A stretch of 18,165 bases of DNA from Bermanella sp034110565 (GCA_034110565.1 JAWUYY010000023.1:1-18165), one strand, 5' to 3'. Shown: positions 6,157 to 13,821, counted from the stretch's first letter. Made by a program: numbers and translations. Notes: generated from the letters alone by a model not told the origin.

Positions 6157-6906
6157 ATGTTAAGTATCAAAAATCTACACGCAAGCATTGAAGAAAAAGA
6201 AATATTAAAAGGCTTAAATCTTGAAATTAAGCCGGGTGAAATACATGCGATTATGGGGCCAAACGGTGCCGGTAAAAGCACCCTAGGTAACGTACTATCA
6301 GGTCGTGAAGGTTATGAAGTGACCGCCGGTGATATTAGTTTTGACGGAAAAAATATTTTAGAAATGGACACAGAAGAGCGTGCCCGTGAAGGTCTGTTCT
6401 TAGCATTTCAATATCCTGTGGAAATACCTGGTGTCAGTAACTTAGAGTTTTTAAAAGCATCTGTTGATGCCGTGCGCGCTCATCGTGGTCAAGAACCAAT
6501 GGATAGTGTCACGTTTTTAAAGCTTGCTCGTGAAAAGAGTAAGGCAGTTGACCTTGATCAAAATTTCTTAAAGCGCGGCGTAAATGAAGGCTTCAGCGGC
6601 GGTGAGAAAAAACGTAACGAAATTATGCAAATGATGTTGCTTGAACCAAAGCTTTGTATCTTAGATGAAACGGATTCAGGTTTGGATATAGATGCGTTGC
6701 AAGTAGTTGCAGAAGGCGTTAACTCACAGCGTGATCCGAATCGCTCGTTTATCGTGGTAACCCACTACCAGCGTTTACTTGATTACATCGTACCTGACTT
6801 TGTGCATGTATTAGCTGACGGTAAAATTGTAAAGTCTGGCGGTAAAGAGTTGGCGCTTGAACTTGAAGAAAAAGGCTACGGCTGGATTGAAAACGGAGCA
6901 GCTTAA
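6157..6906 (+). CDS. sufC: SufC, ABC-type ATPase of the Suf scaffold
   Basis: Cytoplasmic ABC ATPase that pairs with SufB and SufD. Its ATP-driven dimerisation reshapes the scaffold so that a cluster can form. The protein has 249 aa. Walker A is GPNGAGKST (34-42), the signature is FSGGEKKRNEI (146-156), Walker B is LCILDETDSGLD (166-177) and the switch histidine is His203 in VVTHYQRLLDY. FLAFQYPVEIPGVSN is the typical SufC Q-loop region. I chose the ATG at 6157, giving MLSIKNLHASIEEKEILKG, because it matches the family and has GGAAAG upstream; the in-frame ATG at 6094 lies inside the palindromic element and would add 21 unrelated residues. It sits between sufB and sufD in the standard order. 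Confidence 0.96.
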   Translation: MLSIKNLHASIEEKEILKGLNLEIKPGEIHAIMGPNGAGKSTLGNVLSGREGYEVTAGDISFDGKNILEMDTEERAREGLFLAFQYPVEIPGVSNLEFLKASVDAVRAHRGQEPMDSVTFLKLAREKSKAVDLDQNFLKRGVNEGFSGGEKKRNEIMQMMLLEPKLCILDETDSGLDIDALQVVAEGVNSQRDPNRSFIVVTHYQRLLDYIVPDFVHVLADGKIVKSGGKELALELEEKGYGWIENGAA

Positions 6907-6907
6907 T

Positions 6908-8245
6908 ATGACTCAAGCAGTTTCAGATTTTAATCAACAAGCGTTATCTTTAGTGCAAGCAAATACCTCTAATCAAGTATTTAAAAACGTAAATGCAGAT
7001 GGTGTAAGCGCATTTTCTGCTATGCCATTTCCTAATCGTAAAACAGAAGAATGGAAATACACCAGCTTGCATGCGTTGACGAAACAGGATTTTAACCAAG
7101 TGGTTGAACCTGTTAGTGTTAAAGCATCACCTGTTGAGTTTTCGATAGATGGTTTAGATGCTATTGAGCTTGTGTTCATAAATGGCCAGTTTCAAGCGGC
7201 GTTGTCTAGTGATGCATCTTTGGATGGCTTGCAGTTGGTGCGCTTTAGTGATGCCAGTGCAGAGCAGCTTGCACTGATAGAAAAACACCTGGGTAAAACA
7301 GCTGAAACAGAACGTAATTTATTCACTGCATTAAATAATGCACAGGTAAATGATGGTGTATTGGTTTTTGTGAGTAAGAATACTCAGCTATCTAAACCTG
7401 TTCAAATAGTGAATATCAGCACGGCCCAAGCACAGTCCGCCTCAGCGTTTAATCGTTGTTTAGTTGTACTAGAGCAACATGCAAAAGCGACTGTGGTTGA
7501 GCAGTTTGTTTCTACTGAAGACGTGCAAAATGTATTGCTGAATCAAGTAACTGAAATGCTAGTGGGTGATGGCGCACAATTGAATCACTATCGCTTACAT
7601 AAAGAGCACGAAAGCAGCCTGCATTTTGGCGGCGTATATGTGGATCTTAATCGTGATAGCCAATTTAACAGCTATCAGGTTTTATTAGGTGGCCAGATTA
7701 AGCGCTTTGATATCCTGGTTAATCACAATGTAGGCGGTAGCCACTGCGAAATGAAAGGCGTGTACTTGCCGAAAAATAATCAGCATGTGGATATACATAG
7801 TTACATCGAGCACAAAGCCCCTAACTGCACCACAGATGAGGTCTATCGAGGCATCATGGCTGATAGTTCAAAAGCGGTATTTAATGGTCGAATTCATATC
7901 CACCCTGATGCACAGAAAACCTTGGCGCAATTGAGCAATAAAAATTTATTGTTAAGTGATAAAGCGCAAATTAATACTAAGCCTGAATTAGAAATTTATG
8001 CGGATGATGTTAAATGTGCGCATGGTGCGACGGTTGCCCAGTTAAATGAAGAAGCGAAATTCTATTTACGTAGTCGTGGTATTAGTGCGCTACAAGCTGA
8101 CATTATGCTGAGCTTTGGTTTTATCAATGAACTACTGGAAAGCATTCCATTAGAAGCCTTGCGAGTATCACTGCGTCCATTATTAGCTCAGCAGTTTACG
8201 GCAGATAAATCGTTAACTCAGCACTTACTTGCTGAAGATGCATAG
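6908..8245 (+). CDS. sufD: SufD, iron-sulfur cluster scaffold subunit
   Basis: Partner of SufB in the SufBC2D scaffold, thought to aid iron entry and cluster formation. The protein has 445 aa, somewhat longer than the 423 of E. coli. The N-terminal helical part includes MPFPNRKTEEWKYTSL, typical of SufD. The C-terminal beta-helix part has DVKCAHGATVAQLNEEAKFY, with His372 at the place of the E. coli SufD histidine implicated in cluster assembly, and YLRSRGISALQADIML. Translation starts at 6908, one base after the sufC stop, with GGAG at 6895-6898 inside the end of sufC, so the two are probably coupled. sufS follows eight bases after the stop. An in-frame upstream ATG at 6857 inside sufC is unlikely to be used. 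Confidence 0.95.
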   Translation: MTQAVSDFNQQALSLVQANTSNQVFKNVNADGVSAFSAMPFPNRKTEEWKYTSLHALTKQDFNQVVEPVSVKASPVEFSIDGLDAIELVFINGQFQAALSSDASLDGLQLVRFSDASAEQLALIEKHLGKTAETERNLFTALNNAQVNDGVLVFVSKNTQLSKPVQIVNISTAQAQSASAFNRCLVVLEQHAKATVVEQFVSTEDVQNVLLNQVTEMLVGDGAQLNHYRLHKEHESSLHFGGVYVDLNRDSQFNSYQVLLGGQIKRFDILVNHNVGGSHCEMKGVYLPKNNQHVDIHSYIEHKAPNCTTDEVYRGIMADSSKAVFNGRIHIHPDAQKTLAQLSNKNLLLSDKAQINTKPELEIYADDVKCAHGATVAQLNEEAKFYLRSRGISALQADIMLSFGFINELLESIPLEALRVSLRPLLAQQFTADKSLTQHLLAEDA

Positions 8246-8253
8246 AGGTAGTT

Positions 8254-9471
8254 ATGGCGTTTGATGTGGCTGCAATTCGCGAACAGTTTCCTATATTGCA
8301 TCAACAGGTGCATGACAAGCCGTTGGTGTATTTAGATAACGGTGCGACGACACAAAAACCACAATCAGTTATTGATGCGGTTTCACATTACTATCGAATG
8401 GATAACAGTAATGTGCATCGTGGTGCTCATGCCCTAGCGGATCGTGCCACCATTGGCTTTGAAGAGTCTCGTAAGACAGTGCAGCAGTTTTTAAATGCAC
8501 AACATAGTGAAGAAATCATCTGGACTCGTGGCACTACAGAAAGTATTAATATTGTGGCGCAAAGCTTTGGTGCTGCATTTATTAACGCTGGCGATGAAAT
8601 CATGATTAGTGCTATGGAGCATCATGCGAATATCGTACCTTGGCAAATGCTATGTGAGCGTACCGGCGCCATTTTAAAAGTGATACCAGTAAGTGAAGCG
8701 GGCGAGCTCGATATGGGCGCGTTTAGCGACATGCTTAATTCAAATGTAAAACTGGTGAGCGTGGTTCATGTGAGTAATGCACTGGGTACGGTGAATCCAG
8801 TTAAAGATATTATTGAACAAGCTCACGCTATAGGTGCCAAAGTATTAATTGATGGCGCTCAAGCCGTCGCACACTTTGAAATAGACGTGCAAGCTTTAGA
8901 CGTCGATTTTTATGTATTCTCTGCGCATAAAGTATTTGGCCCAACTGGTATTGGTTGCTTGTACGGTAAAAAAGAATTGTTAGATCAAATGCCGCCAGTA
9001 CAAGGCGGCGGTGAGATGATTGAAAAAGTAACCTTTGCAGGTACGACCTATCAAGGCTTGCCATTCAAATTCGAATCCGGCACGCCTAATATAGCGGGAG
9101 TGATTGGTTTTGGTGAGGCCTTGAAATTTGTCATGGGGCAAGATCGTAAAGCCATGCTGGCTTACGAAGAAGAGTTGCTTGCTTATGCCCATGAAAAAGC
9201 CGCGCAATGTGAAGGTTTGCGAGTGATTGGCACAGCGGGTAAAAAAGCGGGTGTGTTGAGCTTTTTATTAGATGGCGCGCATCCTGCTGATGTTGGCATG
9301 CTATTGGATCAGCAGGGGGTTGCGGTACGAACAGGTCATCATTGTGCCATGCCTATAATGGATCAGTTTAAAATCCCAGGAACCGCGCGTGCGTCGTTTT
9401 CAATTTATAATACGAAGGCCGAGGTGGATGCATTATTCACGGCCATCGAAAAAGTAAAAATGTTTTTATAA
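8254..9471 (+). CDS. sufS: SufS, cysteine desulfurase (group II)
   Basis: PLP enzyme that takes sulfur from cysteine and hands it to SufE for the Suf scaffold. The protein has 405 aa. YLDNGATTQKPQSVIDA (26-42) and HRGAHALADRAT are typical of SufS/CsdA rather than IscS. His123 (EHHANIVPW), Asp200 and Gln203 (IDGAQAVAH) lie around the cofactor. Lys226 (SAHKVFGPTG) forms the Schiff base and Cys364 (RTGHHCAMP) is the persulfide cysteine; both numbers agree with E. coli SufS. The unit therefore encodes two desulfurases, IscS and SufS. The partner SufE is encoded about 3.2 kb downstream, beyond fadD, rather than next to sufS. Confidence 0.95.
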   Translation: MAFDVAAIREQFPILHQQVHDKPLVYLDNGATTQKPQSVIDAVSHYYRMDNSNVHRGAHALADRATIGFEESRKTVQQFLNAQHSEEIIWTRGTTESINIVAQSFGAAFINAGDEIMISAMEHHANIVPWQMLCERTGAILKVIPVSEAGELDMGAFSDMLNSNVKLVSVVHVSNALGTVNPVKDIIEQAHAIGAKVLIDGAQAVAHFEIDVQALDVDFYVFSAHKVFGPTGIGCLYGKKELLDQMPPVQGGGEMIEKVTFAGTTYQGLPFKFESGTPNIAGVIGFGEALKFVMGQDRKAMLAYEEELLAYAHEKAAQCEGLRVIGTAGKKAGVLSFLLDGAHPADVGMLLDQQGVAVRTGHHCAMPIMDQFKIPGTARASFSIYNTKAEVDALFTAIEKVKMFL

Positions 9472-9519
9472 TCATGAGCCTTAGTTCAAAAGCTAATCCG
9501 CATGTTAAAGGAGGTTGTA

Positions 9520-9879
9520 ATGAGTGAAGTTAATACATTTTCTCCCAGTGATATTACTGTCTCTATGACAGAAAACGCATTGGCCTATGCGCGCAAACAA
9601 CTTAAAACTAATGAGCAAGCGAAAGGCATTGTTTTAGGCGTGAAAAAAAGTGGCTGCTCTGGATTTAAGTATGATTTACAGCTACTGACTGAGCTTGAAG
9701 GTAATGAAAAAATATTCAAGCCGGCAGCTGATGTGATTTTGTATGTCACTGCAGAAGCATTGCCATATGTGAATGGCACTGAAATAGACTACACCACTGA
9801 AGGGCTGAACAGCATGATGAAGTTCAACAATCCCAATGCCAAAGATGAATGTGGTTGTGGTGAAAGCTTTAACGTTTAA
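9520..9879 (+). CDS. sufA: SufA/IscA-type iron-sulfur carrier protein
   Basis: Small A-type carrier of 119 aa that receives clusters from the scaffold and delivers them to target enzymes. It holds the three invariant cysteines of the family: Cys46 in VKKSGCSGFKY, and Cys111 and Cys113 in DECGCGESF near the C-terminus. The ATG at 9520 lies five bases after a full-length AGGAGG (9509-9514), the best ribosome site in the window; an upstream ATG at 9502 overlaps that site and is unlikely to be used. From sequence alone SufA, IscA and ErpA are hard to separate. Its place directly after sufS favours SufA. It is separated from sufT by 155 bases. Confidence 0.9.
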   Translation: MSEVNTFSPSDITVSMTENALAYARKQLKTNEQAKGIVLGVKKSGCSGFKYDLQLLTELEGNEKIFKPAADVILYVTAEALPYVNGTEIDYTTEGLNSMMKFNNPNAKDECGCGESFNV

Positions 9880-9988
9880 GTGTTTTGTCGGTCAGGCTTT
9901 GGCCTGGCATGGTGGTTAGACGTAGCTGTATTGTCGCACTAAAGGGCGATCTGCATAGTGACCAGCGCGAGATAAGTTTGCATGTGAT

Positions 9989-10000
9989 GTTTAGCTAAAC
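9989..10000. repeat. 12-bp perfect palindrome upstream of sufT
   Basis: GTTTAGCTAAAC is a perfect palindrome in the 155-base sufA-sufT gap. An upstream hairpin (CAGGC, loop TTTG, GCCTG, starting about 9893) lies in the same gap and has no T tract. The gap may hold an operator or an internal promoter for sufT, but I see no convincing -35/-10 pair. Confidence 0.3.
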
Positions 10001-10034
10001 TTTAAGAATTTAATTTTAAAAAGAATTCCAAATT

Positions 10035-10568
10035 ATGGAAAGAAGAATGGTGGTGGCGCAGAGTGATGTTCCTGCGCGCCTAGTGCCAGTTGGCACCAAG
10101 ATTATAATCCCTTCGGGCAGCTTTGTGACGCTAACGCAAGCTCTTGGCGGCAACTATACCGTGATTTATAACGGCAATATGGCCCGTGTGGATGGTACAG
10201 ATGCAGCGGCTTTAGGCTTAGAATCCGAAACCCTAAGTTTTAAGCCAGCCGATGGCGATCGCATTCGTGAAGAGGATGTATGGCAAGCACTTAAAACCAT
10301 TTACGATCCAGAAATTCCGGTGAATTTGGTGGATCTAGGCTTGGTGTATAAGGTAAAAATAAACCAAGACAGTAAACAAGTGTTTATCGATATGACATTA
10401 ACGGCGCCTGCCTGTGGCATGGGGCCTGTATTGGTAAGTGATGTGAAATATCGTGCGGCGCTTGTGCCGAATGTAAAAGAAGTACAGGTGGAGTTAATCT
10501 TTGATCCACCTTGGTCTAGAGAAATGATGAGCGAAGAAGCACAGTTAGAAACAGGCATGTTTTTTTAA
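10035..10568 (+). CDS. sufT: SufT, MIP18/DUF59-family iron-sulfur maturation protein
   Basis: SufT proteins act in iron-sulfur cluster maturation, probably at a carrier or delivery step; their exact chemistry is not settled. The product is 177 aa. A SufT-specific N-terminal domain (about 1-75) includes VPARLVPVGTKIIIPSGSF and TQALGGNYTVIYNGNMARVD. A C-terminal MIP18 (DUF59) domain (about 78-165) has DPEIPVNLVDLGLVY, the conserved Cys127 in LTAPACGMGPVL, and FDPPWSREMM. The two-part layout separates it from short MIP18-only proteins such as PaaD. The start is uncertain: the ATG at 10035 gives MERRMVV, but the ATG at 10047 has a better GGAAAG ahead of it and would remove four residues. It is the last gene before the terminator. 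Confidence 0.88.
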   Translation: MERRMVVAQSDVPARLVPVGTKIIIPSGSFVTLTQALGGNYTVIYNGNMARVDGTDAAALGLESETLSFKPADGDRIREEDVWQALKTIYDPEIPVNLVDLGLVYKVKINQDSKQVFIDMTLTAPACGMGPVLVSDVKYRAALVPNVKEVQVELIFDPPWSREMMSEEAQLETGMFF

Positions 10569-10595
10569 TATAGCGTTTTGTTTTTGTAAATAAGG

Positions 10596-10618
10596 CGCGG
10601 CAATGTCCGCGTTTTTTT
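10596..10618 (+). terminator. Intrinsic terminator after sufT
   Basis: CGCGG (10596-10600), loop CAATGT, CCGCG (10607-10611) and seven T residues (10612-10618) follow the sufT stop by about 30 bases. The stem is short but GC-only, and the T tract is clean. Confidence 0.75.
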
Positions 10619-10877
10619 ATGTGTAGTCTTGTTGGTTTTCGTATCATTCTGATTATTTATTGCTCACTATAAATCTACCTAATAGTAGGGTGGTTTTCCT
10701 ATAAAACACATACTAAAGGCTTTTCAAATCTAATCGATTACGTCATAGTGTGCCCCGCAAATATAAATAAAAATAATAAACATTCAGTCAAAAGCAGGCG
10801 TATAGCCTTACCTTATATGTGCTTGAGCTTAACTGCCGAGACTGATGTCTATCACCTAAGTTCTAGGGGTAAGAAAA
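10619..10877 (+). promoter_or_regulatory. Gene-free upstream region of fadD
   Basis: AT-rich gap with no coding signal that I can see. With the preceding terminator the gene-free stretch is just over 300 bases. The best promoter-like pair is TTTTCA (10721-10726) and CATAGT (10744-10749) with a 17-base spacer, only four of six matches each. The spacer contains the perfect palindrome TAATCGATTA (10731-10740), a possible operator for a fatty-acid regulator. I found no match to the FadR or PsrA sites I know. Confidence 0.3.
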
Positions 10878-12611
10878 ATGGAAGCATCTTTTTGGGATGG
10901 CAAACGCGCACCAGGCGTTAATGACAGTATCATGGCTGATCTTAAGCAATATGACTCTGTGGTTGAAGTAATTGAAAAAGCGTTCAAAGACTATGCGGAT
11001 CGTCCTGCATTCACCAGTATTGGCTACACCGTTACGTTTAAAGACATTGACGAATTAAGTGCTGCATTTGCCAGCTACCTACAAAACCATACTAATCTAA
11101 AGCCAGGCGATACCATCGCCGTTCAAATGCCTAATACCTTGCAATATCCAATTGTTATGTACGGTGCACTGCGTGCAGGTATGCGTGTGACGAACACCAA
11201 CCCTTTATATACTGAACGTGAAATGTTGCATCAGTTTAATGATTCAGGTGCAAAAGCTTTAGTGTGTATGGATGTTTTCGCAAAAAGCGTACAAAACATT
11301 AAAGATCAAACCGGTTTAGAGACGATTATTGTTACCAGTCTTGCCGATATGCTGCCTACGGTTAAGCGTACGCTAATTAACTTTGTGATGAAGAACGTGA
11401 AAAAAATGGTACCGGCTTATAGCCTGCCAGGCGCCATTCGCTTACGTAAAGCCTTGTCTTTAGGTAAGGGTAAAGCCTTCAATGCGGCGCACATGCCAAA
11501 TCCAAATGACACCATTATTTTGCAGTACACAGGCGGTACAACGGGTGTTGCAAAAGGCGCCGAGCTTACTAATCGCAATCTTGTGGCGAACATGCTGCAA
11601 TCTAAAAATATGCTACAACAAGTGAGTGATAAAGGTGAATTACTAAAAGGTGAGGGTCAAGCAATTGCGGTTGCGCCATTACCGCTTTACCACATCTATG
11701 CGTTTACTGTGCATTTGATGGCTTTGTTCGAACAAGGTGATCACAGCATACTTATCGCCAATCCGCGTGATACTGAAACCTTCATCAAATTCATTATGCC
11801 GTTTAAATTGAATGCCTTTGTTGGCCTAAATACCTTGTTCGTATCCTTGATGGCCAGTCCAAACTTCAAAAAACTAGACTTCAGTGATCTTAAGATCACC
11901 TTGTCAGGTGGTACCGCATTGATGGACGACACAGCGAAGCGCTGGAAAGAATTAACAGGTACAGGTATCTCTGAAGCTTATGGCCTAACTGAGTGCTCAC
12001 CTGCTGTAACCATGAACCCTGCTGGTGGCTTAGAGCGTATGGGAACGGTAGGTCAAGCCGTACCTAGTACAGCGCTTAAATGTATCGATGATCAAGGTAA
12101 TGAAGTGGCTGTGGGAGAGCGCGGAGAGTTATGCGTGAAAGGCCCTCAAGTAATGAAGGGCTACTGGAAGCGCCCTGATGCATCTAAAGACGCCTTCACA
12201 GAAGGTGGTGAGTGGTTCCGTACAGGTGACGTTGCCATTATTGATGAAGAGGGTTTTGTTAAGATCGTAGATCGTATTAAGGATATGATATTGGTCAGCG
12301 GCTTTAACGTTTTCCCTAACGAAATCGAAGCTGTGGTTTCTGAACATCCAGATATTCAAAACTGTGCTGTGATCGGTGTGCCAGATGACAGATCCGGTGA
12401 AGCGGTGAAACTCTTTATCGTAACTGATAATACAAACCTTAAAGCCGAAGATGTGAAAGCTTTCTTAAAAGATAAGCTGACGGGTTATAAAATGCCTCGC
12501 CATATCGAGTTCCGTGATGAGCTACCGATGACGCCAGTCGGTAAGATCCTTCGTCGTGAACTGAAAGATGAAGAAGAGGCTAAGCGAGCGACAGCAGCAA
12601 ACGCAGCTTAA
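10878..12611 (+). CDS. fadD: FadD-type long-chain acyl-CoA ligase
   Basis: Activates long-chain fatty acids to acyl-CoA with ATP through an acyl-AMP intermediate, the entry step to beta-oxidation, usually at the inner face of the membrane. The product has 577 aa. The start MEASFWDGKRAPGV and MPNTLQYPIVMYGALRAG are typical of Pseudomonas FadD. The AMP-binding P-loop is YTGGTTGVAKG (217-227), and APLPLYHIYAFT follows. The adenylate motif is EAYGLTE (366-372), and the FadD signature spans about 446-478 with Asp451 (FRTGDVA). Lys556 in TPVGKILRREL is the expected adenylation lysine. The ATG at 10878 follows AGGGGT at seven bases. It has its own terminator and upstream region and lies between the suf unit and sufE, with no clear link to cluster assembly. 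The exact fatty-acid chain preference cannot be read from sequence. Confidence 0.92.
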   Translation: MEASFWDGKRAPGVNDSIMADLKQYDSVVEVIEKAFKDYADRPAFTSIGYTVTFKDIDELSAAFASYLQNHTNLKPGDTIAVQMPNTLQYPIVMYGALRAGMRVTNTNPLYTEREMLHQFNDSGAKALVCMDVFAKSVQNIKDQTGLETIIVTSLADMLPTVKRTLINFVMKNVKKMVPAYSLPGAIRLRKALSLGKGKAFNAAHMPNPNDTIILQYTGGTTGVAKGAELTNRNLVANMLQSKNMLQQVSDKGELLKGEGQAIAVAPLPLYHIYAFTVHLMALFEQGDHSILIANPRDTETFIKFIMPFKLNAFVGLNTLFVSLMASPNFKKLDFSDLKITLSGGTALMDDTAKRWKELTGTGISEAYGLTECSPAVTMNPAGGLERMGTVGQAVPSTALKCIDDQGNEVAVGERGELCVKGPQVMKGYWKRPDASKDAFTEGGEWFRTGDVAIIDEEGFVKIVDRIKDMILVSGFNVFPNEIEAVVSEHPDIQNCAVIGVPDDRSGEAVKLFIVTDNTNLKAEDVKAFLKDKLTGYKMPRHIEFRDELPMTPVGKILRRELKDEEEAKRATAANAA

Positions 12612-12623
12612 CTCGCATTAGAG

Positions 12624-12661
12624 CAAAAAAAGCCGTCAGGGAAACCTCGCGGCTTTTTTGC
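12624..12661 (+). terminator. Intrinsic terminator after fadD
   Basis: AAAAAAGCCG (12626-12635) pairs with CGGCTTTTTT (12650-12659), with an inner AGG-GAAA-CCT stem and tetraloop. The A- and T-runs give a long U-tract; it begins 12 bases after the fadD stop. Confidence 0.88.
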
Positions 12662-12688
12662 TTTTAGTTCCCCCGGTGCGTAAAATGC

Positions 12689-12709
12689 GGCTCAATTACA
12701 TGTAGAGCC
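12689..12709. repeat. Hairpin in the sufE leader
   Basis: GGCTC (12689-12693) and GAGCC (12705-12709) flank the palindrome TACATGTA (12697-12704). The right arm covers the only purine-rich stretch near the sufE start, so it could hide the ribosome site. This is speculative. Confidence 0.25.
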
Positions 12710-12715
12710 AAAGTC

Positions 12716-13162
12716 ATGACCAGTCCTGAGCACCTTATTTCTAGTCCATTTGGTACGAAAATCACACCACAAGAAATTATCGACACCCTGAGCTTTTTTG
12801 ATGGCTGGGAAGAGCGTTATAAATACATCATCGATTTAGGCAAGCAATTACCCGTTATGGATGCGAGCTTAAAGACAGATGAGCGTCTGATCGCAGGTTG
12901 TCAAAGTCAGGTGTGGATTGAGCCCTATTCAATTGACGGTAAGCTATATTTCGATGTGGCCAGTGATGCGTTCATCGTGTCGGGCCTGTTGGCTGTGGTA
13001 ATGGCGGCTTATAACGGTAAGGCGGCAGTCGATGTATTGGCCTTTGATATGGACGGTTTTTTTGGTGAGTTAGACCTACTTAAGCACCTGAGTCCGACTC
13101 GTGGAAATGGCCTGCGCAGTATGGTAGCCCGTATCCGCCAAGTGGCTCAAGCGACAAGTTAA
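12716..13162 (+). CDS. sufE: SufE, sulfur acceptor for SufS
   Basis: Accepts persulfide sulfur from SufS on a single cysteine and passes it to SufB. The product has 148 aa. The core runs FFDGWEERYKYIIDLGKQLP (28-47), then the active Cys62 in LIAGCQSQVW, and ends with LSPTRGNGLRSMVARIR, all typical of the SufE/CsdE family. It starts with ATG at 12716 behind a weak ribosome site. It forms its own short unit between the fadD terminator and ndk, roughly where iscX ends the ISC operon in Pseudomonas. The window has one SufS-type desulfurase and one SufE, so I infer they are partners despite the 3.2-kb distance. CsdE is the main alternative name, but the locus contains no CsdA. Confidence 0.9.
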   Translation: MTSPEHLISSPFGTKITPQEIIDTLSFFDGWEERYKYIIDLGKQLPVMDASLKTDERLIAGCQSQVWIEPYSIDGKLYFDVASDAFIVSGLLAVVMAAYNGKAAVDVLAFDMDGFFGELDLLKHLSPTRGNGLRSMVARIRQVAQATS

Positions 13163-13239
13163 GCCCTATCTTGCCTTATGGGACGCTAACCCTTGCCACT
13201 GCTTGATCTGCGATGGTGTATGTTGAAAAAACAACCAGT

Positions 13240-13266
13240 GGTATTTTGGTGTAAATACCGTATAAT
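13240..13266 (+). promoter_or_regulatory. ndk promoter -10 box with adjacent dyad
   Basis: A perfect -10 TATAAT lies at 13261-13266, but there is no good -35 at 16-18 bases. Instead a perfect dyad, GGTATTT (13240-13246) and AAATACC (13253-13259) around TGGTGT, ends one base before the -10. This suggests a promoter controlled by a DNA-binding protein. The ndk start follows 44 bases after the -10. Confidence 0.55.
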
Positions 13267-13310
13267 CCGCGGGTTTTTTGACACATCAGATCCTCTTTGG
13301 AGATATACAA

Positions 13311-13736
13311 ATGGCCGTTGAACGTACTCTATCTATCGTTAAGCCTGACGCAGTTGCTAAAAATGTAATTGGTAAAATCTACAGCCGCTTTGAAGAAGCT
13401 GGCCTACAGGTTATTGCTTCTAAAATGGTTAACCTTTCTGACGAACTAGCTGGCGGTTTTTACGCTGAGCACAAAGAACGTCCTTTCTTCAAAGACCTTG
13501 TTGGTTTCATGACTTCTGGTCCTGTAATGATTCAAGTTTTAGAAGGCGAAGGCGCTGTTCTTAAAAACCGTGACCTAATGGGCGCAACTAACCCTAAAGA
13601 AGCTGAAGCTGGCACTATCCGCGCTGACTTCGCTGAAAGCATTGATGCAAACGCTGTACACGGTTCTGATTCTGTTGAATCAGCTGCTCGTGAGATCAGC
13701 TACTTCTTCAAAGCTGAAGAAATCTGCGCACGTTAA
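13311..13736 (+). CDS. ndk: Nucleoside diphosphate kinase
   Basis: Transfers the gamma-phosphate from ATP to nucleoside diphosphates through a phosphohistidine and so balances NTP and dNTP pools. The product has 141 aa, close to the family norm. ERTLSIVKPDAVAKNVIGKI (4-23) holds the nucleotide-binding lysine, NRDLMGATNPKEA follows, and the active His117 lies in NAVHGSDSVESA, the same number as in E. coli. I chose the ATG at 13311 because it gives MAVERTLSI and follows GGAG (13299-13302) at eight bases; an in-frame ATG at 13278 would add 11 residues. It has its own promoter and a terminator, and marks the right flank of the swapped cluster-assembly block. Confidence 0.96.
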   Translation: MAVERTLSIVKPDAVAKNVIGKIYSRFEEAGLQVIASKMVNLSDELAGGFYAEHKERPFFKDLVGFMTSGPVMIQVLEGEGAVLKNRDLMGATNPKEAEAGTIRADFAESIDANAVHGSDSVESAAREISYFFKAEEICAR

Positions 13737-13756
13737 TTTTAACGTTGATGCAAATC

Positions 13757-13778
13757 GTGCTTAGGTGAACCTAAGCGC
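13757..13778. repeat. Hairpin between ndk and its terminator
   Basis: GCTTAGG (13759-13765) and CCTAAGC (13770-13776) pair around TGAA, and two further pairs are possible outside. It has no T tract and lies just before the terminator stem, so it may protect the 3' end of the ndk message. Confidence 0.4.
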
Positions 13779-13780
13779 GC

Positions 13781-13821
13781 AAAGGGGCGGATAGGGATGC
13801 AGTTTACCCTCCGCCCTTTTT
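13781..13821 (+). terminator. Intrinsic terminator after ndk
   Basis: The 5' arm around AAAGGGGCGG (13781-13790) pairs with CCGCCCTTTTT (13811-13821), and AGGG/CCCT extend the stem inward with small bulges. It ends in five T residues. Confidence 0.75.

Larger units (their letters stand above)
2946..10568 (+). other. Predicted iscR-iscS-sufBCDS-sufA-sufT transcription unit
   Basis: Eight co-oriented genes lie between a near-consensus promoter (2878-2906) and an intrinsic terminator (10596-10618). I see no internal terminator with a T tract. Gaps are short except for sufB-sufC (83 bases, holding a palindromic element) and sufA-sufT (155 bases), where internal promoters or processing are possible. 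The first two genes are ISC type and the rest are SUF type. Confidence 0.75.

Noticed and set aside
10619..10877. Small RNA or riboswitch upstream of fadD
   Set aside because: The stretch is long enough, but I saw no strong nested stems and no known riboswitch core; only a short palindrome and a weak promoter-like pair are visible.
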